NCBI RefSeq assembly: GCF_000412335.2 | Contig: NZ_KE161030.1 | Span: 158,014-222,013 of the forward strand | From: Cedecea davisae DSM 4568 | Lineage (GTDB): Bacteria > Pseudomonadota > Gammaproteobacteria > Enterobacterales > Enterobacteriaceae | Length of the DNA stretch: 64,000 nt | Reading direction: 5' to 3' | Shown: positions 30,487-39,986 of the stretch, piece after piece | How the letters are laid out: every line of letters begins with the position of its first letter | Position numbering within the stretch: the stretch's first letter is position 1 | The notes under the pieces: generated by a model | Databases searched by the model: none | What the model saw: only the letters and a program-made list of their open reading frames with translations | Told to the model about the DNA's origin: nothing | Program-made: the position numbers and the translations under genes

Positions 30487-31464
30487 ATGAGCGAAACGGC
30501 CACCTGGCAGCCGAGCGCGTCCATCCCCAATCTATTAAAACGCGCCGCCATTATGGCGGAGATCCGGCGCTTCTTTGCCGATCGCGGCGTTCTGGAGGTG
30601 GAAACACCCTGCATGAGTCAGGCGACGGTCACCGACATCCATATGGTGCCGTTTGAAACCCGTTTCGTTGGTCCAGGCCACTCTCAGGGCCTCAATCTGT
30701 ACCTGATGACCAGCCCGGAATACCACATGAAGCGCCTGCTGGCGGCGGGCTGTGGCCCGGTTTTCCAGCTATGCCGCAGTTTCCGTAATGAAGAGATGGG
30801 GCGTCATCACAACCCTGAATTCACCATGCTGGAGTGGTATCGCCCGCACTACGATATGTACCGTCTGATGAACGAGGTCGACGACCTGCTACAGCAGGTG
30901 CTGGAGTGCGGTGCGGCGGAGAGCCTCTCTTATCAGCAGGCTTTCCAGCGCCATCTGGAAATAGACCCGCTCTCTGCCGACAAAGCGCAGCTGCGCGAAG
31001 CTGCGGCGAAGCTCGACCTGAGCAACATTGCCGACCAGGAAGAAGACCGCGACACGCTGCTGCAATTGCTGTTTGCCATGGGCGTTGAGCCGCAGATTGG
31101 TAAAGATAAGCCGACTTTCGTTTACCACTTCCCGGCAAGCCAGGCTTCGCTGGCGCAAATCAGCACCGAAGATCACCGCGTGGCCGAGCGCTTTGAGGTT
31201 TACTTCAAAGGTCTTGAACTGGCGAATGGTTTCCACGAGCTGACCGACGCGCGTGAACAGCAGCAGCGTTTTGAGCAAGATAACCGCAAACGCGCGGCGC
31301 GCGGCCTGCCGCAACAGCCGGTAGATGTTAACCTGCTGGCGGCTTTAGAAGCAGGCATGCCGGACAGTTCCGGCGTGGCGCTGGGCGTTGATCGCCTGAT
31401 TATGCTGGCGCTGGGGGCAGAAAAACTGGCTGACGTGCTGGCCTTTACGGTCGACCGCGCTTAA
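30487..31464 (+). CDS. epmA: EF-P lysyltransferase EpmA (PoxA/GenX)
   Basis: 325 residues from ATG 30487 ([20 protein letters not shown]), the E. coli length. It is a class II lysyl-tRNA synthetase core without the anticodon domain: motif 2 [20 protein letters not shown] and motif 3 [12 protein letters not shown] are intact. It attaches (R)-beta-lysine to EF-P Lys34. Partner genes epmB and efp are in this window, separated by the entericidin to frd block as in E. coli. An upstream ATG at 30439 is not supported. Confidence 0.96.
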   Translation: MSETATWQPSASIPNLLKRAAIMAEIRRFFADRGVLEVETPCMSQATVTDIHMVPFETRFVGPGHSQGLNLYLMTSPEYHMKRLLAAGCGPVFQLCRSFRNEEMGRHHNPEFTMLEWYRPHYDMYRLMNEVDDLLQQVLECGAAESLSYQQAFQRHLEIDPLSADKAQLREAAAKLDLSNIADQEEDRDTLLQLLFAMGVEPQIGKDKPTFVYHFPASQASLAQISTEDHRVAERFEVYFKGLELANGFHELTDAREQQQRFEQDNRKRAARGLPQQPVDVNLLAALEAGMPDSSGVALGVDRLIMLALGAEKLADVLAFTVDRA

Positions 31465-31532
31465 TCCCCAACTGCGTATCGCGCTGTCGGCGGAGAGTTT
31501 CGGCGGCAGCGCAGGCTTTATGGACGATAACT

Positions 31533-32063
31533 ATGCTGACGATAAAAAGGATAACCGACCGCAGTTCACGCTATTTTGATGTCGTGGACGAGCTGTATGA
31601 AAGCGCCTTCCCGCGCCATGAAAAACGCCAGCCTGCGGCGAAGGTGAGCGCCCTGGCTAACCCGAATTACAGTCTCCAGGCCTGGTTCGACGGCGAGGAG
31701 TTTATCGGCATGATTGGCGCGTGGGACTTCGGCGACTATAGCTATATTGAGCATCTGGCGGTCAACGGCCAGCTGCGCGCCCAGGGCTACGGCAAAAGAA
31801 TGCTCAGCCAGTTTTTACAGCTTTACCCGCAAACCATTCTTGAAATCGATCCGCTGACGACCGAGGTTGCCTGCAAAAGGCTGCGTTTTTATCAAAGCCT
31901 CGGTTTCTGCGAAAACAGTTATCAGCATCACCACCCGACTTATCACCCGGAAATCCCCGATCACGAACTGATCGTGCTGAGCTATCCGCAGAAAATCAGC
32001 GAGCCTCAGTATCTGCGATTTTTTGATGATTTATGCCGCGTGGTTATGGCGCGTCGGCCTTAA
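31533..32063 (+). CDS. GNAT-family N-acetyltransferase
   Basis: 176 residues starting MLTIKRITDRSSRYFDVVDE. The acetyl-CoA-binding motif A appears in LAVNGQLRAQGYGKRMLSQF (R/QxxGxG/A pattern), followed by the usual ACKRLRFYQSLGFCEN segment. Substrate unknown. It follows epmA by 68 bp on the same strand and precedes a LysE exporter, which is not the E. coli order, where yjeM follows epmA. No close functional assignment is justified. Confidence 0.8.
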   Translation: MLTIKRITDRSSRYFDVVDELYESAFPRHEKRQPAAKVSALANPNYSLQAWFDGEEFIGMIGAWDFGDYSYIEHLAVNGQLRAQGYGKRMLSQFLQLYPQTILEIDPLTTEVACKRLRFYQSLGFCENSYQHHHPTYHPEIPDHELIVLSYPQKISEPQYLRFFDDLCRVVMARRP

Positions 32064-32128
32064 ATTTTCTCTTCGTCCGGCGGCAAGTTTTCGCCGGGCA
32101 TTGATGTGCTTTCACCAGGATCTTGTTG

Positions 32129-32758
32129 ATGGATATCACCACTCTGTTTTTCTACGTCATTGCCGTCAGTGCGGTAATGGTCACGCCCGGCCCGTCTATG
32201 CTGCTGGCTTTAAATAACGGCGCCACCTACGGGATGCGCATCGCAGGCTATGGTTTTCTTGGTGCGGTGCTGGCTGACCTGCTGCTTATTGGCGCTGTCG
32301 GCTGCGGGCTTGGCGCGCTGTTACAGGCTTCCGAGCAGCTGTTTGCGGTGGTGAAGTGGGGCGGAGCTCTCTATTTGGTCTATCTGGCCTGCGTGCTGTG
32401 GCGCGCCCCGGCTAAAGCTTTAACGGTTAGCGCCTCGGCGGCGGTAGCGACGGGGAAAACGGCGTTTCTGCGCTCGCTGATGGTTGGCCTGTCTAACCCA
32501 AAAGGGCTGCTGTTCTTCTCGGCATTTTTACCGCAGTTCATTCGCCCGCAGGAGCCGGTGGCAACCCAGTATCTGATTCTGGCGCTGGTCAGCGCGGTAA
32601 TCGACTGCATTATGATGACGATTTATGCCTGGGGTGGCCGCCACGCGATGCGTAAATTTTCCGCTAATGTTATGCGCTGGGTAAACCGTAGCTGTGCGGG
32701 GATGCTCGCCGTGCTGGCGGTTGGGGTGGCGCTCTATCGCCGCAGTAATTTGACCTGA
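32129..32758 (+). CDS. LysE/RhtB-family amino acid exporter
   Basis: 209 residues from ATG 32129 (MDITTLFFYVIAVSAVMVTP), with AGGA upstream. The LysE family N-terminal signature MVTPGPSMLLALNNGATYGM, the internal LYLVYLACVLWRAP and the GLSNPKGLLFFSAFLPQFI segment are intact; six membrane helices. Such proteins export amino acids or related metabolites; the substrate cannot be told. It is possibly co-transcribed with the acetyltransferase upstream. Confidence 0.88.
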   Translation: MDITTLFFYVIAVSAVMVTPGPSMLLALNNGATYGMRIAGYGFLGAVLADLLLIGAVGCGLGALLQASEQLFAVVKWGGALYLVYLACVLWRAPAKALTVSASAAVATGKTAFLRSLMVGLSNPKGLLFFSAFLPQFIRPQEPVATQYLILALVSAVIDCIMMTIYAWGGRHAMRKFSANVMRWVNRSCAGMLAVLAVGVALYRRSNLT

Positions 32759-32778
32759 GAAACGGGCAGGGAAGTTTT

Positions 32779-32811
32779 GCGCTGGCCCGGCGAAAAGCCT
32801 TCGGCCAGCGC
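32779..32811. terminator. Hairpin between the LysE gene and darP
   Basis: GCGCTGGCC (32779-32787) pairs with GGCCAGCGC (32803-32811), a perfect 9-bp stem between convergent genes; T-runs are weak. Confidence 0.5.
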
Positions 32812-32817
32812 TAACTT

Positions 32818-33372
32818 TTAGCGCTCTTGCTCTTCTGCGAGTTCGCGCAGATAAGAGAAGATCTGACGGTATGACTTAGGCGGCTTATTGGCCGCTTTTT
32901 CTTTTTGCGCGTTACGGATAAGCACGCGCAGCTGCTGGCGGTCAGCCTGCGGGTATAGTCTCAGCACTTCGGTCATCGCTTCGTCGCCTTCTTCTACCAG
33001 GCGGTCACGTAGCGCTTCCAGCTTGTGGAACAGCGAAACCTGCTGGTTATGGCGGTTTTTCAGCTTGTCGAGCGCCTGACGAATCGGGTCAACATCGCGG
33101 GATCGCATCATTTTGCCGATCAGCTGCACCTGGCGTCGGCGGCCTTCTTTTTTAATGCGCTGCGCCAGCTCAATGGCGGCACGTAAATCGTCGTCGAGCG
33201 GGATTTTATCGAGGGCGTTTTTACCCAGCTCCATCAGCTCCATACCCAGGCGTTTTAGCTCTTCGGCATCGCGCTTAATTTCGCTTTTACTGACCCAGAT
33301 AATTTCATCATCTTCGTCTTCATTTTCATTATCGGGCACATCGTCGAGCCAGTCTTCGGGCTGCTTGGTCAT
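32818..33372 (-). CDS. darP: Ribosome-associated protein DarP (YjgA)
   Basis: 184 residues starting [20 protein letters not shown], an acidic head followed by a long basic helical body ([40 protein letters not shown]). It is the DUF615 family, known to bind late 50S precursors and help ribosome assembly. Divergent from pmbA across 100 bp, as in E. coli. Confidence 0.94.
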   Translation of the reverse strand: MTKQPEDWLDDVPDNENEDEDDEIIWVSKSEIKRDAEELKRLGMELMELGKNALDKIPLDDDLRAAIELAQRIKKEGRRRQVQLIGKMMRSRDVDPIRQALDKLKNRHNQQVSLFHKLEALRDRLVEEGDEAMTEVLRLYPQADRQQLRVLIRNAQKEKAANKPPKSYRQIFSYLRELAEEQER

Positions 33373-33472
33373 ATTAGGCTCCTTAAAAAAGTTGACGCGG
33401 ATATTACCAGCAAAGGGGCTGCACTGCGAAATTGTTCTGATCCTGTTAGACTTGAACGACTCACCTTACATT

Positions 33473-34825
33473 ATGGCAGTCGCGATGAAAGTAAACACGC
33501 AAGTAGCACAACAACGTCAGGTTCTGGAGCAGGCGGTTTCACAGGCGCTGGAGCTGGCGAAAGGCAAATCGGACGGCGCAGAAGTCGCGGTCAGCAAAAC
33601 CACCGGTATCAGCGTCAGCACCCGCTACGGTGAGGTGGAGAACGTCGAATTTAACAGCGATGGTGCGCTGGGCATCACCGTTTATCATCAAAATCGCAAA
33701 GGCAGCGCCTCCTCTACCGACCTCAGCCCGGACGCGATTGCCCGCACCGTGCAGGCGGCGCTGGATATCGCTCGCTTTACTTCCCCCGACCCTTATGCGG
33801 GCGTGGCGGACAAAGAGCTGCTGGCCTTTGACGCGCCGGACTTAGACTTGTTCCACCCGACAGAAATCGATCCCGACAAGGCCATTGAGCTGGCGGCCAG
33901 GGCAGAGCAGGCCTCTCTGAACGTGGATAAACGCATTACCAACACCGAAGGCGGCAGCTTCAATAGCCATTACGGCATTAAAGTGTTCGGCAACAGCCAC
34001 GGCATGCTGCAAAGCTACTGCTCCACGCGCCACTCGCTCTCCAGCTGCGTGATTGCCGAAGAGAACGGCGATATGGAGCGTGATTATGCCTACACCATTG
34101 GCCGTGCGATGGAAGACCTGAAAACGCCTGAATGGGTAGGTGCCGATTGCGCCCGCCGCACGCTTTCTCGCCTTTCCCCGCGCAAGCTGTCGACCATGAA
34201 AGCGCCGGTCATTTTTGCCAATGAAGTGGCGACCGGGCTGTTTGGCCACCTGGTTGGCGCGATTGCAGGCGGCTCCGTTTACCGTAAATCCACCTTCCTG
34301 CTGGACGCACTCGGCACGCAAATCCTGCCGGAATGGCTGACCATTGAAGAGCATCCGCACTTGCTGAAAGGGCTGGCTTCCACGCCGTTCGACAGCGAAG
34401 GCGTCGTGACCTCTCGCCGCGATATCGTTAAAGACGGCGTGCTGCAACAGTGGCTGCTGACCAACTATTCTGCGCGCAAGCTGGGCCTGAAAAGTACCGG
34501 CCATGCCGGCGGCATTCATAACTGGCGCATTGCCGGTCAGGGCCTCGGTTTTGAGGAAATGCTGAAAGAAATGGGCACCGGGCTGGTGGTGACCGAGCTG
34601 ATGGGGCAGGGCGTAAGCGGCATTACCGGGGATTATTCTCGCGGTGCGGCGGGCTTCTGGGTTGAGAACGGCGAAATACAATATCCGGTGAGCGAAATCA
34701 CCATCGCCGGTAACCTGAAGGACATGTGGCGCAACATTGTTACCGTTGGCAACGATATAGAAACACGTAGCAATATTCAGTGTGGTTCAGTCTTACTTCC
34801 GGAGATGAAGATAGCCGGTCAGTAA
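33473..34825 (+). CDS. pmbA: Metalloprotease subunit PmbA (TldE)
   Basis: 450 residues from ATG 33473 ([20 protein letters not shown]), the E. coli length. Typical TldD/PmbA text: [34 protein letters not shown], and the C-terminal [20 protein letters not shown]. It pairs with TldD as a protease that matures microcins such as MccB17 and degrades the CcdA antitoxin. Longer frames reaching back to 33113 overlap darP and are shadows. Confidence 0.96.
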   Translation: MAVAMKVNTQVAQQRQVLEQAVSQALELAKGKSDGAEVAVSKTTGISVSTRYGEVENVEFNSDGALGITVYHQNRKGSASSTDLSPDAIARTVQAALDIARFTSPDPYAGVADKELLAFDAPDLDLFHPTEIDPDKAIELAARAEQASLNVDKRITNTEGGSFNSHYGIKVFGNSHGMLQSYCSTRHSLSSCVIAEENGDMERDYAYTIGRAMEDLKTPEWVGADCARRTLSRLSPRKLSTMKAPVIFANEVATGLFGHLVGAIAGGSVYRKSTFLLDALGTQILPEWLTIEEHPHLLKGLASTPFDSEGVVTSRRDIVKDGVLQQWLLTNYSARKLGLKSTGHAGGIHNWRIAGQGLGFEEMLKEMGTGLVVTELMGQGVSGITGDYSRGAAGFWVENGEIQYPVSEITIAGNLKDMWRNIVTVGNDIETRSNIQCGSVLLPEMKIAGQ

Positions 34826-34883
34826 AGCAATGTGGCGCGTCGTTCCGCGCCCGTTTCTCATATAAAAAAGATAAGGTGAGTAA

Positions 34884-35270
34884 ATGCGTAAGCAACTGAT
34901 TGCAATGTTAGCAGTATCATCCGTTTTGTTGTCCGGCGCCGCTTTTGCTAAAGACGTTGGCGACGACATGGACATCATCGCGAAGAACTACAAAACCGTG
35001 CTTAGCACCAAAGATGCAGCCGAGCTGAAAACCTCGCTGAGCAATATGCGTGAAGCGGCGCTGGACGCGCAAAAAGGCACGCCGCCAAAGCTGGAAAACG
35101 AAGCAGCCGACAGCGCCAACATGAAAGAGTACCGCCACGGATTTGATATTCTCGTGGGCCAGATTGACGGCGCTCTGAAGCTGGCAAACGAAGGCAAAGT
35201 GCAGGAAGCTCAGGCCGCGGCCGGAGAATTTAAGGCCACTCGCGATACTTACCACAAGAAATTCCGCTAA
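34884..35270 (+). CDS. cybC: Cytochrome b562
   Basis: 128 residues with signal peptide [20 protein letters not shown] plus FA. Cleavage after AFA would place the axial heme ligand Met at mature residue 7 (KDVGDDM), and the second ligand His is in DTYHKKFR at the end. A four-helix periplasmic heme b protein of uncertain role. Follows pmbA by 58 bp, as in E. coli strains with intact cybC. Confidence 0.95.
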   Translation: MRKQLIAMLAVSSVLLSGAAFAKDVGDDMDIIAKNYKTVLSTKDAAELKTSLSNMREAALDAQKGTPPKLENEAADSANMKEYRHGFDILVGQIDGALKLANEGKVQEAQAAAGEFKATRDTYHKKFR

Positions 35271-35279
35271 GTTTTAAAA

Positions 35280-35300
35280 CGGGCGGGTTTAACCCGCCCG
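35280..35300. terminator. Terminator between cybC and the CatB-like gene
   Basis: CGGGCGGG-TTTAA-CCCGCCCG, an 8-bp GC stem (extendable by TT/AA) right after cybC and just before the convergent acetyltransferase stop. Confidence 0.7.
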
Positions 35301-35306
35301 CTGTCA

Positions 35307-35939
35307 TTACGCCAGACTCCTCACGGCAAGCTCCAGCGCGTCAATATCGTTATTGCTCAACAACGGCCTGATGGTCTCGAACTGCTCGTCGCTAAGCCGG
35401 TACACATTCAGCTTCAGCAGCCGCTCTATGGTCGATGGATCAAAGCGCCAGGCAATAACCCTGGCCGGATTGCCGCCAACTACGCTATAGGGGCTAACGT
35501 CTTTGGTGACTACGCTCCCTGCGGCAACAATCGCCCCTTCACCAAGGGTTATTCCCGGCATAATCATCGCCCGCATGCCAATCCAACTGCCGTCGCCTAT
35601 ATGGGTATCCCCTTTGGGTCGATACGATCCCTTGAGGGTTTCCATAAACGGATACAGCGAAAACCAGTCGCTGCGATGCGTATTATTGCCGCCCATTAAA
35701 ATAACCGCTTCCGCGGCGATGCAGACGTAATCGCCAATCCAAAGCCGATCAAGGTGGCCGATTGGTTCCCAGCTTTGGCTGAGCGCATCGCCCTGGAGAT
35801 AGCGAACAACGCTGTTTTCAAAACCGTTATCCCAGCAGTCGCTGTAATAGCTGTGGCGGCCTTTAATATGAATATTGGGGTTGGTCACCGTTTCGTGCAG
35901 GTACTCCACACGAGACCAGTGTTTATCTGTCTCTGACAT
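35307..35939 (-). CDS. CatB-related O-acetyltransferase (xenobiotic acetyltransferase family)
   Basis: 210 residues with hexapeptide-repeat left-handed beta-helix text: IGDYVCIAAEAVILMGGNNT, IGDGSWIGMRAMIMPGITLG, GAIVAAGSVVTKDVSPYSVV. The N-terminal IHIKGRHSYYSDCW and the internal HRSDWFSLYPF fit the CatB/Vat xenobiotic acetyltransferases, which modify chloramphenicol or streptogramins; chromosomal members often have unknown substrates. It is convergent with cybC and alone in its operon. Resistance cannot be inferred from sequence alone. Confidence 0.85.
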   Translation of the reverse strand: MSETDKHWSRVEYLHETVTNPNIHIKGRHSYYSDCWDNGFENSVVRYLQGDALSQSWEPIGHLDRLWIGDYVCIAAEAVILMGGNNTHRSDWFSLYPFMETLKGSYRPKGDTHIGDGSWIGMRAMIMPGITLGEGAIVAAGSVVTKDVSPYSVVGGNPARVIAWRFDPSTIERLLKLNVYRLSDEQFETIRPLLSNNDIDALELAVRSLA

Positions 35940-36328
35940 GATTTATTTCTCACAATAGTGTGCCCACGGAACAGGGTTCCGCCTCGGTTTACAGAAAGGA
36001 AAGCATGAAGGGCGCTAAGCGATGCGCGGCTGCTTTAACAGAGGATTAATGAGCATTGTGATGACCTTTTAGGCTTTAACATCAAGAGAGAGAACGGGGT
36101 AATTTTATCATTACCGGTGCCGGAGTAAACCTTTTACCCGCCAAAACCCCACAGGCTAGCTGAAGCCCGCCCGCTTTTCACTTTAAGTCTGTCACAAAAC
36201 GAAATATCCATTATTACTCTAAGGCTAATGATTGATCCCTGAGCTTAATTGATAGCCTCTCCCGCGCGGCGCACACTTTATCCAGACTAAAGCAAATCAA
36301 AATGATTAGCTGAATCAGGAGGTTAATA
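35940..36328. other. Gap between the CatB-like gene and mdcA
   Basis: 389 bp of promoter DNA for both divergent genes. It contains AT-rich stretches and a good ribosome site AGGAGG at 36318-36323 for mdcA. No gene, no clear MdcR site found by eye. Confidence 0.5.
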
Positions 36329-37984
36329 ATGAGTGCTAGCCAAACGCCTGCCCGCGTCTGGAACACCCGCCGCAGCGAGAAACAGCGGCGTATGGCGTCC
36401 AGCAACGTGCAGGGGAAGGTCATTCCCACCGGCAATCTTGTCGAGGTGATGGAAAAGCTGATTGCTCCGGGCGACCGGGTGGTGCTGGAAGGGAATAACC
36501 AAAAACAGGCGGATTTCCTTTCCCGCATGCTGGCCGAAGTCAGCCCGGCAAAAGTTCACGACCTGCACATGATTATGCCGAGCGTCGGACGTAGCGAACA
36601 TCTCGATATTTTTGAGAAAGGCATCGCCCGCAAGCTCGACTTCTCATTCTCAGGAACCCAAAGTCTGCGTATCTCCCAACTGCTGGAAGACGGCCAGTTA
36701 GAGATAGGCTCTATTCATACCTACATTGAGCTTTATGCCCGCTTGTACGTCGATCTTGCGCCGAACGTAGCGCTGATTGCCGGGTATAAAGCCGACCGCA
36801 AAGGCAACCTGTACACCGGGCCGAGTACCGAAGATACGCCAGCACTGGTCGAAGCCGCCGCCTTCCACGACGGGATTGTTATCGCCCAGGTCAATGAGCT
36901 GGTCGACGATGATTGCGATTTGCCGCGCGTTGATATTCCCGGTTCGTGGATTGACTACGTGGTGGTTGCCGATAAGCCGTTCTTTATCGAACCGCTGTTC
37001 ACCCGCGACCCGCGATTGATCAAACAGGAACACATCCTGATGGCGATGATGGCCATCAAAGGTATCTACGCCGAGCATCAGGTGCAGTCCCTAAACCACG
37101 GTATCGGCTTCAACACCGCCGCCATCGAACTGCTGCTCCCGACTTACGGCGAACAGCTTGGGCTGAAAGGCAAAATCTGTAAGCACTGGACCCTGAACCC
37201 GCATCCGACGCTGATCCCGGCGATTGAAAGCGGCTGGGTGGAGAGCGTTCACTGCTTCGGCGGCGAGCTGGGAATGGAAGAGTACATTCGCGCTCGCCCG
37301 GACGTGTTCTTTACCGGTGCGGACGGCTCCATGCGTTCCAACCGCGCGATGTGCCAGCTTGCGGGCCAGTACGCGGTGGATATGTTCATCGGCTCAACCC
37401 TTCAGGTTGACGGCCTTGCCAACTCTTCAACCGTCACTCGTGGCCGCCTTTCCGGTTTTGGCGGTGCGCCAAATATGGGCCATGACCCGCACGGCCGCCG
37501 CCATGCAACGCCAGCCTGGCTGAACATGATTACCGAACCAGACCCGATGCAGCGCGGCAAAAAGCTTGTTGTGCAGATGGTCGAAACCTTCCAGGCGGGC
37601 GTGAAACCGACCTTCGTAGAAACCCTGGACGCGGTGGAAGTTGCCAAAACTTCCGGGATGCCGCTGGCTCCGGTGATGATTTATGGCGATGACGTTACCC
37701 ACGTCCTGACCGAAGAAGGCATTGCTTACCTGTACCGTGCGGAGAGCCTTGAAGAGCGCCGCGCAATGGTTGCGGCCGTAGCAGGCATTACCGACATCGG
37801 CCTGGGCGTGGATGCGAAGCGCGTGGCGGCTCTGCGCCAAAGCGGCAAAGTCGTTTACCCGGAAGATATGGGTATTCGCCGCAGCGATGCTACGCGTTCT
37901 CTGCTGGCTGCCAGCAGCGTGGCGGACCTGGTTGAATGGTCCGGCGGTCTTTATAACCCGCCTGCGAAATTCCGGAGCTGGTAA
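36329..37984 (+). CDS. mdcA: Malonate decarboxylase alpha subunit MdcA
   Basis: 551 residues starting MSASQTPARVWNTRRSEKQR, with AGGAGG upstream. MdcA is the acetyl-S-ACP:malonate ACP-transferase of biotin-independent malonate decarboxylase. It swaps malonate onto the acyl carrier protein MdcC. Family text includes PTGNLVEVMEKLIAPGDRVV, MIMPSVGRSEHLDIF and FGGAPNMGHDPHGRRHATPA. First gene of mdcABCDEFGH; the stop overlaps mdcB as TAATG. Confidence 0.97.
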   Translation: MSASQTPARVWNTRRSEKQRRMASSNVQGKVIPTGNLVEVMEKLIAPGDRVVLEGNNQKQADFLSRMLAEVSPAKVHDLHMIMPSVGRSEHLDIFEKGIARKLDFSFSGTQSLRISQLLEDGQLEIGSIHTYIELYARLYVDLAPNVALIAGYKADRKGNLYTGPSTEDTPALVEAAAFHDGIVIAQVNELVDDDCDLPRVDIPGSWIDYVVVADKPFFIEPLFTRDPRLIKQEHILMAMMAIKGIYAEHQVQSLNHGIGFNTAAIELLLPTYGEQLGLKGKICKHWTLNPHPTLIPAIESGWVESVHCFGGELGMEEYIRARPDVFFTGADGSMRSNRAMCQLAGQYAVDMFIGSTLQVDGLANSSTVTRGRLSGFGGAPNMGHDPHGRRHATPAWLNMITEPDPMQRGKKLVVQMVETFQAGVKPTFVETLDAVEVAKTSGMPLAPVMIYGDDVTHVLTEEGIAYLYRAESLEERRAMVAAVAGITDIGLGVDAKRVAALRQSGKVVYPEDMGIRRSDATRSLLAASSVADLVEWSGGLYNPPAKFRSW

Positions 37985-38853
37985 TGAAATTACATCCACA
38001 GAAAGGCGTTGAGGAAAGTGTGAGCGAGCTGGCAAGGGCGGCGACCCAAAGCCTTCTTGAAGAAGCGCGTTTAAGCCCGAAACCCGGTCTGGTGGACAGT
38101 CGGGGAAACGGCGCGCATCACGACCTTAGTCTGGCGCTGATGGAGCGCTCGGCGCACAGCCTGACCCCGACATTTCATGCTCTGGCATTACAAAGCTGGG
38201 AACGTCCGGCAGACATCGCGCTGCGCCAGTTGGTGGGGCGTCTTGGCCGCGAAGGTGAGCAGCAGATGATGGCCGCTACCGGCGGCGTTAACACCCATCG
38301 CGGAGCCATTTGGGCGCTTGGCCTGCTGGTTTCGGCTGCCGCGATGCACGGCATGGCGGGCAGCAGCAAAGCTATTGCCGCTACCGCCGCCCAACTAGCG
38401 GCCCTGCCGGACGATGCCGCGCCAAAAATCTTCAGCAAGGGCTTAAGGGCGACGCGGCGTTATCGCGTACCGGGCGCCAGAGAGGAGGCTGAGCAAGGTT
38501 TCCCTCACGTCATGCATCTTGCGCTGCCGCAGCTGCGACGTAGCCGTCAGTTCGGGGCTTTGGAAAGCGAGGCGCGGGTTGATGCCCTGATGGCGATTAT
38601 GACCTCGCTTTCGGATACCTGTGTGCTCTCCCGTGCCGGATTAACCGGCCTGGAAACCATGCAGAACGGCGCGCGTAGCGTGCTGGTAGCCGGAGGCAGC
38701 GCAACGGCGGAAGGCCGCAGCGCGCTGGCGGTGCTTGACCAGCAAATGCTGGCGCTCAATGCCTCTCCGGGCGGCGCGGCAGATTTACTCGCCGCAACCT
38801 TGCTGCTGGACGGTATCGCCAACGATGCCGCCCCGCTTCACACACTTATTTAA
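37984..38853 (+). CDS. mdcB: Triphosphoribosyl-dephospho-CoA synthase MdcB
   Basis: 289 residues starting MKLHPQKGVEESVSELARAA, in the CitG/MdcB family: LSPKPGLVDSRGNGAHHDLS, GGVNTHRGAIWALGLL and TGLETMQNGARSVL. It makes the prosthetic-group precursor 2'-(5''-triphosphoribosyl)-3'-dephospho-CoA from ATP and dephospho-CoA for attachment to MdcC by MdcG. Translation is coupled to mdcA by the overlapping start. Confidence 0.95.
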   Translation: MKLHPQKGVEESVSELARAATQSLLEEARLSPKPGLVDSRGNGAHHDLSLALMERSAHSLTPTFHALALQSWERPADIALRQLVGRLGREGEQQMMAATGGVNTHRGAIWALGLLVSAAAMHGMAGSSKAIAATAAQLAALPDDAAPKIFSKGLRATRRYRVPGAREEAEQGFPHVMHLALPQLRRSRQFGALESEARVDALMAIMTSLSDTCVLSRAGLTGLETMQNGARSVLVAGGSATAEGRSALAVLDQQMLALNASPGGAADLLAATLLLDGIANDAAPLHTLI

Positions 38854-38863
38854 CGAGGGCGTT

Positions 38864-39163
38864 ATGGAACACATTACGTTGTCATTTCCGGCAACCCGCA
38901 CGGCCAAAGGCAAGGCCCTGGCTGGCGTGGTTGGCTCCGGCGATATGGAAGTCCTGTTTACCGCAGACCAGGGGCAGGCGCTGACCATCGACATCACCAC
39001 TTCCGTCGATAACAGCGAGCAACGCTGGAAAGCATTATTTACCCGTCTCAGCGCGCTGAGCAGCCTGCCTGCCGGGCAGATGCAGATCCACGACTTCGGC
39101 GCGACGCCGGGCGTGGCGCGTATTCGTATTGAACAGGTTTTTGAGGAGGTGGCTCATGCGTGA
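38864..39163 (+). CDS. mdcC: Malonate decarboxylase acyl carrier protein MdcC
   Basis: 99 residues starting MEHITLSFPATRTAKGKALA. The prosthetic-group serine is expected in VGSGDMEVLF near residue 28. This small ACP carries the phosphoribosyl-dephospho-CoA arm that shuttles acetyl and malonyl groups. It overlaps mdcD by 8 bp. Confidence 0.94.
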   Translation: MEHITLSFPATRTAKGKALAGVVGSGDMEVLFTADQGQALTIDITTSVDNSEQRWKALFTRLSALSSLPAGQMQIHDFGATPGVARIRIEQVFEEVAHA

Positions 39164-39986
39164 CGACAGCAGCTTTATTGAACTGAGAGCGCGTGACCGT
39201 GCGCGCCTGCTGTTAGACGAAGGCAGCTACCGTGAACTGCTTGACCCGTTCGACGGCATCATCTCGCCGTGGTTAGGGCCGCAGGGCATTGTGCCGCAGT
39301 CTGACGACGGCATGGTGGTCGCTAAAGGCACCATTAACGGCGGGCCAGCGGTGGTGATTGCCATCGAAGGTGCGTTCCAGGGCGGCAGCATGGGCGAAGT
39401 CTCCGGTGCGAAAATGGCCGCGGCGCTTGAGCTGGCGGCGGAAGATAACCGCAACGGAATTCCTACTCAGGCCGTGCTGTGTCTTGAAACCGGCGGCGTG
39501 CGCTTGCAGGAGGCTAACCTTGGCCTGGCGGCGATTGCAGATATCCATGCGGCGATAGTTGACCTGCGCCGTTATACCCCGGTCATCGGCGTGGTTGCCG
39601 GTACCGTGGGCTGCTTCGGCGGGATGTCGATTGCCGCGGCGCTTTGCAGCTACCTGATTGTAACCCGCGAAGCGCGCCTCGGCCTGAACGGCCCGCAGGT
39701 TATCGAGCAGGAAGCGGGGATTGATGAATACGACTCCCGCGACCGTCCGTTTATCTGGAGCATGACCGGGGGCGAGGTTCGCTTCCAGAGCGGGCTGGTT
39801 GATGCCCTGGTGGGCGACGGCGTTCATGCCGTGAAGCAGGCGGTGAACGACGCTATTGCCAAAGGCGTACCGGCGAAGCACCGCACCGATAACTACGCGT
39901 GGTATCTGGAGCGCCTGACCCACTTCGACACCAACAAACAGGCCGATGCCGAACAGATCAAACAGCTTTTTGGGGAGAAACACTAA
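39156..39986 (+). CDS. mdcD: Malonate decarboxylase beta subunit MdcD
   Basis: 276 residues from ATG 39156 (MRDDSSFIELRARDRARLLL). Crotonase-fold carboxyltransferase type: GSYRELLDPFDGIISPW, GGSMGEVSGAKMAAALELAA, VAGTVGCFGGMSIAAAL. With MdcE it decarboxylates malonyl-S-ACP to acetyl-S-ACP without biotin. The stop overlaps mdcE as TAATG. Confidence 0.96.
   Translation: MRDDSSFIELRARDRARLLLDEGSYRELLDPFDGIISPWLGPQGIVPQSDDGMVVAKGTINGGPAVVIAIEGAFQGGSMGEVSGAKMAAALELAAEDNRNGIPTQAVLCLETGGVRLQEANLGLAAIADIHAAIVDLRRYTPVIGVVAGTVGCFGGMSIAAALCSYLIVTREARLGLNGPQVIEQEAGIDEYDSRDRPFIWSMTGGEVRFQSGLVDALVGDGVHAVKQAVNDAIAKGVPAKHRTDNYAWYLERLTHFDTNKQADAEQIKQLFGEKH

Noticed and set aside
33842..34681. Leftward frame opposite pmbA
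   Set aside because: Shadow; pmbA is fully conserved on the other strand.
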